Below, piece by piece: positions 27,398-35,976 of a DNA stretch of 64,000 nt. Under the pieces are notes generated by a model. That model did no database searches and was not told where the DNA came from. It worked only from the letters and a program-made list of their open reading frames with translations. How positions within the stretch are numbered: the first letter of the stretch is position 1; every line of letters begins with the position of its first letter. This stretch comes from Frigoriglobus tundricola (GTDB lineage: Bacteria > Planctomycetota > Planctomycetia > Gemmatales > Gemmataceae). The position numbers and the translations under genes were made by a program. The DNA is taken from the NCBI RefSeq assembly GCF_013128195.2, contig NZ_CP053452.2, positions 1,736,001-1,800,000 of the forward strand, read 5' to 3'.

Positions 27398-28533
27398 ACT
27401 ATTACCTCGGCAAGGAAGTTGCTCAAGGTGTAACATAAAAGGGGCCTCGTAGTGGCCCCGATCGGTCTCACCATCGTCCGCTGAGCGGCTGCGTCATGGC
27501 GATCACATTGCCGGATTCTCGTGGGCTGTCCGACGAAGTCCTGCAGGCGTTGCGCCTGCGCGCGTTGCACGGGATCGAGTCCGGGTTCTCGCAAGCCGAT
27601 GTGGCCCGGTTGCTGGGTGTCGCGGGTGAAACCGTGTCGCGCTGGTGGACGGCCTACACGGCGGGTGGGCTGCAGGCCCTGCCCCAGGAGCGCACCGGGC
27701 GACCGGTGGGAACCGGGCGCACCCTCTCCGACGAGCAAGGGGCCCACCTGCAACTACTGCTCGACACCAAGAGCCCGTCGGATCTGGGGATCGCCGCGCC
27801 CGTGTGGAACCGTCGCGCGGTTCGCGACCTGATCCTCAACGAGTACGGGCTCCGGGTGCCGATTCGCACCGTGGGGGAATACTTGCGGCGCTGGGGCTAT
27901 ACGGCCAAGAAGCCGTCCCGCCACGCCCGCAAGCAAGATCCCGACGAGGTGCGTGAGTGGCTCGAGCAGACGTATCCGGCCATTGAAAAGCTGGCTCGGG
28001 CGGAACGGGCCACCATGTTCTGGTGCGATGAGACCGGGACGGCCGCCGACGCGTATCCCGGTTACGGGTACGCCCGCGAGGGCCAACGGGCGACGATCGA
28101 GGTTCCCGATCCGCACATCCGGATGAACATGGTCTCCGGGATCAGTAACACGGGCGATGTGCGGTTCCTGACGTATTCCGGCACGATGACGGCCGAGCGG
28201 TTCATCACGTTCCTGAAGCAGTTGCTGACGACCGTGCCGGGTACGATCTTCGTGATCGTGGACAACTTGCCCGCCCACGCCAAGGATGCGGTCGTCGCTT
28301 GGGTCCAACAGCATGAGGATCGGCTCGCCGTGTTTTATCTGCCCCGGTACAGTCCCGAATTGAACCCCGACGAGTATCTCAACAACGACCTGAAGGGGCA
28401 GGTGCATGACGCCGGCTTGCCCGACACGAGCAAAACCCTGCGCTCGCGAATCCAACGCTTCATGCACAAGCTCCTGATGCTACCCAAACATGTGATGAGC
28501 TACTTCCTCCATCCAAAAGTAAACTATTGCGCA
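27392..28533 (+). mobile_element. IS630-family insertion sequence (about 1.14 kb)
   Basis: The ends carry imperfect inverted repeats of about 36 bp: the left reads TGGGCAACTATTACC with AGGAAGTTGCTCA further in, and the right, in reverse complement, TGCGCAATAGTTTAC with AGGAAGTAGCTCA. The size fits IS630. Boundaries are good to a few bases; a clear TA duplication is not visible. The element separates a decayed lipoprotein gene from the 3' end of the glycoside-hydrolase-like gene. Confidence 0.7.
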
Positions 28534-28542
28534 TCAGGTTAA
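27496..28542 (+). CDS. IS630-family transposase
   Basis: A 348-residue transposase with an N-terminal helix-turn-helix (SQADVARLLGVAGETVSRWW), a second winged HTH region (VRDLILNEYGLRVPIRTVGE), and the DDE catalytic core: FWCDETG (D178), VIVDNLPAH (D256) and LPRYSPELNPDEYL. Length and motifs are complete, so it could be active. Its stop codon lies about nine bases beyond the inferred right end of the element. A short GC hairpin at 27441-27459 lies upstream. Confidence 0.9.
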   Translation: MAITLPDSRGLSDEVLQALRLRALHGIESGFSQADVARLLGVAGETVSRWWTAYTAGGLQALPQERTGRPVGTGRTLSDEQGAHLQLLLDTKSPSDLGIAAPVWNRRAVRDLILNEYGLRVPIRTVGEYLRRWGYTAKKPSRHARKQDPDEVREWLEQTYPAIEKLARAERATMFWCDETGTAADAYPGYGYAREGQRATIEVPDPHIRMNMVSGISNTGDVRFLTYSGTMTAERFITFLKQLLTTVPGTIFVIVDNLPAHAKDAVVAWVQQHEDRLAVFYLPRYSPELNPDEYLNNDLKGQVHDAGLPDTSKTLRSRIQRFMHKLLMLPKHVMSYFLHPKVNYCASG

Positions 28543-28550
28543 TGATAAAA

Positions 28551-30026
28551 TTATTTGCCGGGGTAATACTTCACTTCCACGGCTTCACTTTCGCGACCCG
28601 TGCGGTCCAGCGCGACAATCACGATCCGCTCCGACGCGGGCACCGGAACCGTAACGGTCCCCGCCCCCGCGCCGCGAACGGTCGTCGCCCACGCACCACC
28701 CGTGAGCGCCCGCACCACAACGAATCGCGTGTCGGAGGCGGTCTTCACGCGCAGGAGGGTCTTCCCATCGGTCGTTTCGCGACTGACCTCCGGCGGCGCC
28801 GGCGGCTTCCCCTGCGCCAGCCACGGCGTTTCGGGCACCAGGGCCGGCTCCGTGTAGGTCTTTGCGAGTTCGTCCGCGATGCCGCCCGGGTTTCGCATCA
28901 GCGCCCGCGCGCTGAAGTGAACGGCGCCGTCAACGCCCTTCTGCTTGCGAGTCACAGTGATCTGATCGACCACTTCTTTCGCGGGCCAGCCCTTCTCGGT
29001 GCCCGTCACGCGACCGGTGTAGAGCCCCGGCCAGAGGTGCCGCTTCTTCGTGTTCTCGCCGGCCCACCACTCCAGAAGCTTCGGAAAGCTCTGTTTTTCC
29101 TGCCGGATGGGCCAGTACAGTTGCGGCGAAACGTAATCCACCCAGCCCTCGTTGAACCACAGTTTCGCATCGGCGTAGAGTTCGGCGTACTGGTCCAGCC
29201 CTGTAATGCCGGCGGGGTGGCCGGGCCGCCAGATACCGAACGGGCTGATGCCCACTTTCACCCACGGTTTCGCCCTCTTGGCCTCTGAATACATCCGCTT
29301 CACGAACGTGTTGACCGCGTCGCGCCGCCAGTCGTCGCGGGCGAGCTTGCCGCCGTCTTTCTGATAAGCTTCCCAGGTGTCGTCGTCCGGGAACGGGATG
29401 ACGGCCCCGGCCGCGTCTTTCTCCTTGTACGGGTAGAAGTAATCGTCGATGTGGACGCCGTCGATGTCGTACCGCTTCACCACGTCGAGGACGACGGCGA
29501 GCGCGTGGTTCTGCACGTCCGGGTGCGTCGGGTTCATCCACGAGTGCGTGCCATAGGGCTTGGCGAGGTCCGGCCGGCTCTTGGTGATGTGATCGTCCGG
29601 CGCGGACGATTTTGCCGACGGGTGCCGGGCGCGATACGGGTTGAACCACGCGTGCAGTTCCAGACCGCGCTTGTGGGCCTCGTCGACCGCGAACGCGAGC
29701 GGGTCGTAGCCCGGCGCCTTCCCCAGAGTACCGGTGAGGTACTCGCTCCACGGCTCCCGTTTCGATTCGTACAGCGCATCGGCCATCGGGCGCACCTGGA
29801 AGATGACCGCGTTCAGTTTGAGAGCGGCGGCTTTGTCCAGAATCGCGAGGAGTTCGGACTTCTGTTTCTCCGCCGGGATGCCCGGCTTCGAGGGCCAGTC
29901 GATGTTGGCGACGGTGGCGACCCAGACGCCCCGGAACTCGCGCGGGAGCGGCGGCGGTGTGTCGGCCGCGGGCGCCGCGGGCGCGACGAAGCCGAGGGCC
30001 ATGAGCCCGAGAACCGAACGGAGCAT
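28551..30026 (-). CDS. Secreted glycoside-hydrolase-like (GHL10/YngK-type) protein
   Basis: A signal peptide (LRSVLGLMALGFVAPAAPAA) precedes a TIM-barrel domain of the GHL10 (DUF187, YngK) family: REFRGVWVATVANIDWPSKP, NAVIFQVRPMADALYES, RGLELHAWFNPYRARH, DIDGVHIDDYFYPY, and VKVGISPFGIWRPGHPAG. A C-terminal beta domain completes 491 residues. The family is linked to cleavage of cell-wall or exopolysaccharide glycans. It starts ten bases after the kinase half of murQ-murK, so it should be in that operon, consistent with release of amino sugars outside the cytoplasm. The start at 30026 gives the signal peptide. Confidence 0.85.
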   Translation of the reverse strand: MLRSVLGLMALGFVAPAAPAADTPPPLPREFRGVWVATVANIDWPSKPGIPAEKQKSELLAILDKAAALKLNAVIFQVRPMADALYESKREPWSEYLTGTLGKAPGYDPLAFAVDEAHKRGLELHAWFNPYRARHPSAKSSAPDDHITKSRPDLAKPYGTHSWMNPTHPDVQNHALAVVLDVVKRYDIDGVHIDDYFYPYKEKDAAGAVIPFPDDDTWEAYQKDGGKLARDDWRRDAVNTFVKRMYSEAKRAKPWVKVGISPFGIWRPGHPAGITGLDQYAELYADAKLWFNEGWVDYVSPQLYWPIRQEKQSFPKLLEWWAGENTKKRHLWPGLYTGRVTGTEKGWPAKEVVDQITVTRKQKGVDGAVHFSARALMRNPGGIADELAKTYTEPALVPETPWLAQGKPPAPPEVSRETTDGKTLLRVKTASDTRFVVVRALTGGAWATTVRGAGAGTVTVPVPASERIVIVALDRTGRESEAVEVKYYPGK

Positions 30027-30036
30027 GACGAGCCCT

Positions 30037-30597
30037 TCAGGTGGATGAGGTGATCGTGTCGAGCGCGAGGCGGACGGCCCCCTCGGCGGGTTCGGTGACG
30101 AGTGCACCCGGGCCGACAGCGAGGCCGCGGGCGGCGAGCGCCGAAAGGAACCGTTCCCGGTAGTCGGGGGCGGCGAGCAGCCCGCCGGCCATCGCGACCG
30201 GGAACGCGGCCCCGAAGTTCAAGTGTCGCGCCGCTGCGGCCGTCGCGGCGGCCAGTTCACTGGCCGCATCACACACGATCTGGTCCGCGACCGGGTCGCC
30301 CGCTTCGGCCGCGGCGAGGACAACGGGCGCGAGGGCGGCAAGGGCCGCACGGTCGCCACCGCGATAGACCACGCCGATCAGATCCTGGGGCCGGGTGAGG
30401 CCGTAGGCGGCCAGTAAGCGGTCCGTGAGCAGCGTGGCGGCGGCGCGACCGTCGGCGCTGCGGGCGGCCGCACGGAGCCCGGCGAGCGCGATCGCGTACC
30501 CGCTCCCCTCGTCACCGAGCAGCGGCCCCCAACCGCCGGGCGCGGGCGGTGCGGCCGTCGGCGCTGCGGGCGAACGCCATCGACCCGGTTCCCGCAA
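30037..30597 (-). pseudogene. C-terminal half of BadF-type amino-sugar kinase, out of frame with MurQ part
   Basis: From about residue 20 (GGWGPLLGDEGSGYAIALAG) this reads as the second half of a BadF/BadG-type N-acetylglucosamine or N-acetylmuramate kinase, through DPVADQIVCDAASELAAATA to MAGGLLAAPDYRERFL. It is the continuation of the upstream MurQ-kinase gene after a one-base shift in the GCCCGG run near 30538-30540. It has no start codon of its own that makes sense. If the shift is a sequencing error, the complete product is about 619 residues. Confidence 0.75.
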
Positions 30598-31897
30598 CGA
30601 CAGCGACGCCCCATCCGTGCGGCGTGCCGGCCGCGAGCAGGAGCGCGGCGTCCTCGATCACGTCCACCGTGCCGGCCAGGGCCACGCGGGCCGCCCATTC
30701 CCGCACGACCTCCTGGTCGCCCGGTCGCCCGGCCCCGGCGAGCCCCAGACAGGCGGCACGGACAGAAGCGCGGACCCTCCCGGCCGCACAGAATGCTCCG
30801 TTGATCGCCTCGTCGAGTGCCCCGAGCGCGGCGGGGGTGCCGACCGCCTGCCGGTTCGACGGACCGGACTCGCCCCGGCCGAGGAGCGTCCAATCGCCGG
30901 TACGGGGGCCGCGTGTGGCGAGTAGTGCGATCGTTCGGGTGCCCCCGCCGTCGATACCGAGGACCACGTCCCCCGAGCCGCTGGCGCGGGCGGCGTGGCC
31001 GTTTTTACCATTTGTGCCGACGGCCGCGCGCACGCGGCCGTTGGCCCTCCGCAGCCGGTCGCGTGCGTCCGCGGCCGGCACGCCGGCCAACTGCGAGACG
31101 ATCGCCGTTTTCAGCTCCCCCGCGCACGTTTCGAGAAGGGTTGCTGCCGCGGCGTCGTCCAGACCGGTCGCCTCACGGATGATGCGGTTCGTCCTGTGTC
31201 GCAGTTTCTCGTTGGTGGCCCGCACATCGACCATCAGGTTGCCATACGTCTTACCCAGCCGGACCATCGCACCGGTGCTGAGCATGTTCAGCACGAGTTT
31301 GGTGGCGGTGCCGGCTTTGAGGCGGGTGGACCCGCTCAGAACCTCCGGCCCCACCACCGGTGTGATCGCGAGATCGGCCCGCGCGCCGACGTCCGAATCC
31401 GGGTTGCACGAGAGCCCAATGGTAAACGCACCCGCCCGGCGGGCCTGCTCGACCGCCGCGAGGACGTACGGCGTGCGGCCACTGGTCGCGATGCCGACGA
31501 GTACATCTTTGGAGGAAAACGAAATCGCCGCGAGGTCTTGAGCCGCGAGTTCGGCGCGGTCCTCCGCCCCCTCGATGGCACGTGTGAGAGCCGTTGCGCC
31601 ACCGGCGATCACGCCCACCACCATACTCGGCGGGGAGTTGAAGGTCGGCGGGCACTCGCTGGCGTCGAGAACGCCGAGCCGACCCGAGGTGCCGGCCCCG
31701 ATGTACACGAGCCGCCCGCCCGCCCGCAGGCGCTCAGAAATGACCTCAATCGCCCGCGCGATGGTCGCGGCTTGCGCCGCGACCGCGGGAACCACCTTTG
31801 CGTCCTCGGCGCTCATCAGCCGAACGAACTGAAGTGGGGTCAACTCATCGAGTTCCGTCGAGGCGGAATTGCGGGCTTCGGTCTGGAGGTGGTCCAT
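30512..31897 (-). CDS. murQ: N-acetylmuramic acid 6-phosphate etherase fused to amino-sugar kinase (frameshifted)
   Basis: Residues 1-300 are MurQ: LVYIGAGTSGRLGVLDASEC, VVGVIAGGATALTRAIEGAE, VGIATSGRTPYVLAA, GSTRLKAGTATKLVLNMLST. MurQ removes lactate from MurNAc-6-phosphate to give GlcNAc-6-phosphate during peptidoglycan recycling. From about residue 310 a BadF-type kinase begins (VVLGIDGGGTRTIALLA, then VAVVAGTGSMAFARS), as in MurK enzymes that phosphorylate MurNAc/GlcNAc. The frame is lost after GRTARA near 30540, and the rest of the kinase is in the next entry. The upstream SSS transporter gene is 38 bp away. Fusion of kinase and etherase would channel MurNAc-6-phosphate. Confidence 0.85.
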   Translation of the reverse strand: MDHLQTEARNSASTELDELTPLQFVRLMSAEDAKVVPAVAAQAATIARAIEVISERLRAGGRLVYIGAGTSGRLGVLDASECPPTFNSPPSMVVGVIAGGATALTRAIEGAEDRAELAAQDLAAISFSSKDVLVGIATSGRTPYVLAAVEQARRAGAFTIGLSCNPDSDVGARADLAITPVVGPEVLSGSTRLKAGTATKLVLNMLSTGAMVRLGKTYGNLMVDVRATNEKLRHRTNRIIREATGLDDAAAATLLETCAGELKTAIVSQLAGVPAADARDRLRRANGRVRAAVGTNGKNGHAARASGSGDVVLGIDGGGTRTIALLATRGPRTGDWTLLGRGESGPSNRQAVGTPAALGALDEAINGAFCAAGRVRASVRAACLGLAGAGRPGDQEVVREWAARVALAGTVDVIEDAALLLAAGTPHGWGVAVVAGTGSMAFARSADGRTARARRLGAAAR

Positions 31898-31935
31898 GTG
31901 CGAGCTACCGACCGGAGAGGGTCGTCGATGCCTCG

Positions 31936-33483
31936 TTAACGTATCTTCTGAAACGTGTGTGGGCTATGCAACGGTCGTGCCGCGCGAAACGTGAGATTGA
32001 TGAGAAGTGCCACGAGTACGGTTGTCGCGGTGCCGACCGGAGCGAACCACGGCCACGCCAGTACCGGCTTCCTGTAGACATCGGGCACCCACGCCGGCCC
32101 GTCCGCCGTCAGACCAGTCGACGGCAACCATAAGGCCAGCACCGCGAGGAAGCCGCACACCAGCCCGACCAGCGCCGCCCGCGATTGCACCGGCTTCCGC
32201 AGGCTCCCCAGAATGAACAACCCCAACACCAGCCCGAACGTCGCCCCGGCGACCGCCAGGACGCGGTTCACGACACTATCGGTGCTCCCGGACCGGTAGG
32301 CCGCGTACGCCACCGCCATCTGCGCCACGCCCCACACTGCTGTCATCACGCGGGAGAGCAGCACGTACTGCCGTTCCGTATGGTCGGGTCGAAGCGGCCG
32401 GTAGAAATCGGTCACGAGGGCGTTCGCGGAGCTGTTCAGCGACGACGACAGGGTGGACATCGCCGCCGCCAGGACCGCCGCGACCAGAACCCCGACCACG
32501 CCCGTCGGCAGCTTCTTGATGATGAACAGCGGAAACACTTCGTCGGTGCGCTCCGCGAGCGCCGCCTCGGGGAACAGCCCGGCGTTCGCCAGCAGATACA
32601 TCCCGACGCCGACCGCCAGGAACAGCACGAACTGCGCGAGGACGGCGACGCCGCTCAGCACGAGCGCGAGCCGGGCGGCGCGGAGCGATTTCGCGCACAG
32701 GTACCGTTGCACCATCAGTTGATCGGCGCCGTGACTCGCCATCGAGAACACCGCGCCGCCGATGAGACCGGCCCACAGGGTGTACGCGACCGGCGCGTTC
32801 CAGCTGGCGTCGATCAGCCTGAACTTCCCGGCCGCTTCGCCTTCCGCGAGGAACTGGTCCCACCCGCCCGGCAGGAGCCGGAGGACGAACACGAACGCAA
32901 GGGCGGCCCCGGCGATCTTGATGACGAACTGGATCAGGTCGGTCCAGATCACCGCCTTCATCCCGCCGAGATAGGTGTAAACGATCGTGACGGCGCCTAC
33001 GACCCCGATGGCCACTTCCATGCTCCAGCCGACGTACTTGAGCAAGAGCGCCGTGAGGAAAATACGCAACCCGTCCGCGACCGTCCGCGTGATAAGGAAC
33101 AGCCCGCTCGCGACCCGCTGCACGGCCGGGCTGAACCGCTCGCGGAGCACCTGATACCCGCTGAACAGGTCGCCACGCATGTACTGCGGGAGCAGGAACC
33201 ACGCGACGAGACAGCGGCCAACGATGTACCCGAACGAGAGCTGCAGGAAGGTGAAGTTGCCGCCCTTCGGGTTGTACGCGACCCCCGGCACACTGAGGAA
33301 CGTGACCGCGCTCGTCTCCGTCGCCACGATCGAGACCAGCACCATGAACCAGCCGACGTCGCGCCCGCCGACGAAGTAGGTGCGCAGGTCCTTCTGGGCG
33401 CGCGTGAACCACACGCCGAGGAGCGTCATGCCGAGGACGTACACAACGACGATGGCGAGGTCGAGCGGTGAGAGCTGGGGCAT
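31936..33483 (-). CDS. Sodium:solute symporter (SSS family)
   Basis: A 515-residue protein with about 13 hydrophobic segments and SSS signatures: YFVGGRDVGWFMVLVSIVAT, ETSAVTFLSVPG, YTYLGGMKAVIWTDLIQF, and SMASHGADQLMVQRYL. Its position at the head of the murQ-kinase-hydrolase operon suggests that it imports MurNAc, GlcNAc or a related cell-wall sugar; SSS transporters next to MurQ occur in Bacteroidetes and planctomycetes. Substrate assignment is from context, not residues. Confidence 0.88.
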   Translation of the reverse strand: MPQLSPLDLAIVVVYVLGMTLLGVWFTRAQKDLRTYFVGGRDVGWFMVLVSIVATETSAVTFLSVPGVAYNPKGGNFTFLQLSFGYIVGRCLVAWFLLPQYMRGDLFSGYQVLRERFSPAVQRVASGLFLITRTVADGLRIFLTALLLKYVGWSMEVAIGVVGAVTIVYTYLGGMKAVIWTDLIQFVIKIAGAALAFVFVLRLLPGGWDQFLAEGEAAGKFRLIDASWNAPVAYTLWAGLIGGAVFSMASHGADQLMVQRYLCAKSLRAARLALVLSGVAVLAQFVLFLAVGVGMYLLANAGLFPEAALAERTDEVFPLFIIKKLPTGVVGVLVAAVLAAAMSTLSSSLNSSANALVTDFYRPLRPDHTERQYVLLSRVMTAVWGVAQMAVAYAAYRSGSTDSVVNRVLAVAGATFGLVLGLFILGSLRKPVQSRAALVGLVCGFLAVLALWLPSTGLTADGPAWVPDVYRKPVLAWPWFAPVGTATTVLVALLINLTFRAARPLHSPHTFQKIR

Positions 33484-34001
33484 AAGAGGTCGTGCGTGCG
33501 GATGGCAACGGAGGCGAGGGCTTCCGTGTGCCGCTCACGTCAGCGCCAGGTCAATCTCCCGGGGCCGTGTGGGCACCGGGTAGCTGGCCAGTGGCAAGAA
33601 GTTTGGGGAACACGATTTCGTTGGCTGTATGCGAACCACGTGCCACACACCCAGAAGGCTTTTCCTGGGACCGCGCGGCCCGCCCAATGGCGCTTGATTT
33701 TCGGTCTATAGCCAGCCGCCATGAGGCCGGTGCCTTGGGAATCGTGTCGTACGGGCCCGACAGTGGCCGGCTTCAGAAGAGCCCGGACACACGTTCCGCG
33801 TCGGCCGCTCGGAAACCATCGCTCAACTCGGACTCCTGTCCCCTTCGGCGGAACGGGATCCGGCCCCTTCATCCCGTTTCACTCGGTGTCGCCTTTCCGA
33901 CGGCCGCTTGTCCACAACATGAGGCCGGCCGCCGGTGGTCCCAGTAGAAGGCACCTTCATCCCGCTTTGCCGCCCCTCTCGCCAACGCACGCGGCACTCA
34001 A
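33484..34001. other. Intergenic region upstream of the transporter operon
   Basis: No convincing gene. Short open frames on the + strand have no family character. The region should contain the leftward promoter of the transporter-murQ operon and the end of the Mug gene transcript. Confidence 0.4.
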
Positions 34002-34550
34002 CTACAACGCCTCACGCAACGCGCGGAACACCTTCACCAGGTCCTTCCCCTGGTAGTGTGCGTTCAGTCCGCTGGGGTTCGGGAGCACCCACACGCGTGT
34101 TTCCCCAATCGGGTCCGGTTGAAGACCGATCGCGGCTTTGGGCTGCGCGAATGCCGTGCGGTACGCGCCGATTCCCAGCACCGCGAGAAACCGCGGGGCG
34201 AACGCGCGAACCCTTGCGGCCAGTTCGCGTCCCCCGGCGACGATCTCGCGGTCGGTCAGTTCGTCGGCCGCGGCGCTGGCGCGCGCGACCACGTTCGTAA
34301 TGCCCAAGCCGAGCGGGAGCAGCTCTTGCTCTTCGCTCGGGTCGAACAGGCGCGGGGTGAAACCGGCGGCGTGGAGGGTGGGCCAGAACCGGTTGCCCGG
34401 TCGGCCGAAGTGGTGACCGATGGCGGCCGTATACAAGCCGGGGTTGATGCCACAGAACAGGACATCCAACCCCGGCGCGATCACGTCCGGCACGGTTTTG
34501 TTCTTCGCGGCCGCCAGTTCGGCTCGGGTCGGCCGGCGCGGTGGGGTCAC
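34002..34550 (-). CDS. mug: G:T/U mismatch-specific DNA glycosylase
   Basis: A 182-residue Mug/TDG-family uracil-DNA glycosylase: GINPG (residues 34-38) carries the catalytic Asn, followed by GHHFGRPGNRFWPTLHAAGF, LGITNVVARA, and the late LPNPSGLN loop that inserts into DNA. It excises U or T opposite G. The GTG start at 34550 overlaps the stop codon of the upstream cytochrome gene as GTGA, implying translational coupling. Longer readings into the cytochrome gene have no Mug-like character. Confidence 0.88.
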   Translation of the reverse strand: MTPPRRPTRAELAAAKNKTVPDVIAPGLDVLFCGINPGLYTAAIGHHFGRPGNRFWPTLHAAGFTPRLFDPSEEQELLPLGLGITNVVARASAAADELTDREIVAGGRELAARVRAFAPRFLAVLGIGAYRTAFAQPKAAIGLQPDPIGETRVWVLPNPSGLNAHYQGKDLVKVFRALREAL

Positions 34551-35881
34551 TTCTTGCTCAACAGGGTGACGGAGGGATCTTGCAACGGCGCCGCGCCGGG
34601 CGGGGCCTTCAACGTCCCGAGGAACGCGAGAACCTCGGCCTGATCGCAGGGGCTGAGGGCGTTGTACTTTTCTGTGACCGGCTTGGCGTCCCCCCGGTGC
34701 TTCTGGATCGCAGCCTGGAGCGTCGGAGCCGAGCCGTCGTGCATGTACGGCGCCGAGTCCGCGACGCCCCACAGCGGCGGCGTTTTCCACTCGTTCGACC
34801 GCGGTTCGTCGTCGCGGCGGGTGGGCAGTTGGAGTTGCGGCGGCGGCTCGGAACCGTATCCGCTGCCCCCGCCACCGGGCGGGGGCGGGTCGTCGAGCGT
34901 GTAGAGCAGGAAGTCGCTATAGACGCCCTTCACGCCGCCGAGATCGGGCACATGACACACGGCGCACCCGACCGCCGAGAAGAATTCCTTTCCTCGGCTG
35001 GGGGTCGCGGGTTCGACCGGGCGGGGTAGCGTTTTGACGAACGACACCAGCGCGCGGAACTGCTTCTTGTCGAGGTCCGGCGGCACGGATTGGCTCGCGG
35101 TCCCGAGCGGCTGCGCCTGTTCGACCGCCGGCGTGCCGAGGCCGAGTTCGTTCGCGCACGCGGCGGCGACGAATTCCTGGAGGGTGGCGAACTGCCCCTT
35201 CCAGCCGAACTTGCCGACGCCGCCTTTGACCCGACGGACGCGACCGACCGGAACGTTGTCGAACTCCAAGCTCAGTTCCCGGGCCGCGGTGCGAATGCCT
35301 CTGTTGCGAGCGTTCCGGAGGATGGCGCGGTCGGAGATCAGGTCGATCCAACCAGCTCCGAAAAGGGCCGTCGGTTGCACCGATTGCGTGCTCACCGGGT
35401 CGAAATCGGGAACGGTTGTGGAGCCCGCGCAGTGAATGTCCAGACCGGAAACCGTGCGGCCTTTGATGATGGGGTACAGGCCGCGGAGCTTCTGCTCCGA
35501 TTCCTTGTGCGCCGGGTCGGTGCTGAAGTTGTGGATCGTACCCGTGACGAACGTGGCGTCGTTGGGACGGGCGAATACTTCAAAGCTGAGGGCGTTGTGT
35601 TCCCGTCCACCTCCGCCGCCGAGCCCGCCCTGGAAGTGGCACGCGGCACACGACCGGGCGTTGAAGACCGGCCCGAGCCCGTCCCCGTGCGCGAGCGGAT
35701 CGTTCGGCTCCCACTCGCGCTCGAACAGCGTCCGCCCCTCCGCGATTTCGGCCGCGCTGGCGGTCGGCCCCCACACGATGGGTAATCCGTCCGAGAAGAA
35801 CTGCCAGTACACGGCGACCGCGGCGACAGCCAGGGTGATCAGCCAGACGGCGTAACGCTGACCGGTGGGTGAGAGGGGCAC
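34547..35881 (-). CDS. DUF1111-type di-heme cytochrome c
   Basis: An N-terminal anchor (YAVWLITLAVAAVAVYWQFF) holds an exported domain with two heme c motifs, CAACH (in FNARSCAACHFQGGLGGG) and CAVCH (in FFSAVGCAVCHVPDLGG), in the arrangement of DUF1111 di-heme oxidoreductases. Further family marks are TPPLWGVADSAPYMHDG and LSPCDQAEVLAFLGTL. The start is a GTG with GGAGAG seven bases upstream. Heme attachment would depend on the ResB-CcsA system at 57-61 kb. It is coupled to mug, an odd functional pairing. Confidence 0.88.
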   Translation of the reverse strand: MPLSPTGQRYAVWLITLAVAAVAVYWQFFSDGLPIVWGPTASAAEIAEGRTLFEREWEPNDPLAHGDGLGPVFNARSCAACHFQGGLGGGGGREHNALSFEVFARPNDATFVTGTIHNFSTDPAHKESEQKLRGLYPIIKGRTVSGLDIHCAGSTTVPDFDPVSTQSVQPTALFGAGWIDLISDRAILRNARNRGIRTAARELSLEFDNVPVGRVRRVKGGVGKFGWKGQFATLQEFVAAACANELGLGTPAVEQAQPLGTASQSVPPDLDKKQFRALVSFVKTLPRPVEPATPSRGKEFFSAVGCAVCHVPDLGGVKGVYSDFLLYTLDDPPPPGGGGSGYGSEPPPQLQLPTRRDDEPRSNEWKTPPLWGVADSAPYMHDGSAPTLQAAIQKHRGDAKPVTEKYNALSPCDQAEVLAFLGTLKAPPGAAPLQDPSVTLLSKK

Positions 35882-35976
35882 GACAACTCTCCGGGTGAAG
35901 ACGTCGGCGACGGGAGATTACTGAAACGACGCCGTGCGTCCCGCGCCGTTTCACCGAAGCTTCGAAACTCAGGGGG

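Noticed and set aside
27441..27459. Short hairpin before the IS630 transposase as a terminator
   Set aside because: Only six base pairs with no T-run; it lies inside the element and has too little support.
33492..33947. 151-codon + strand frame between the transporter and mug genes
   Set aside because: Composition is Arg/Ser/Pro-rich with no family character or ribosome site; best treated as intergenic.
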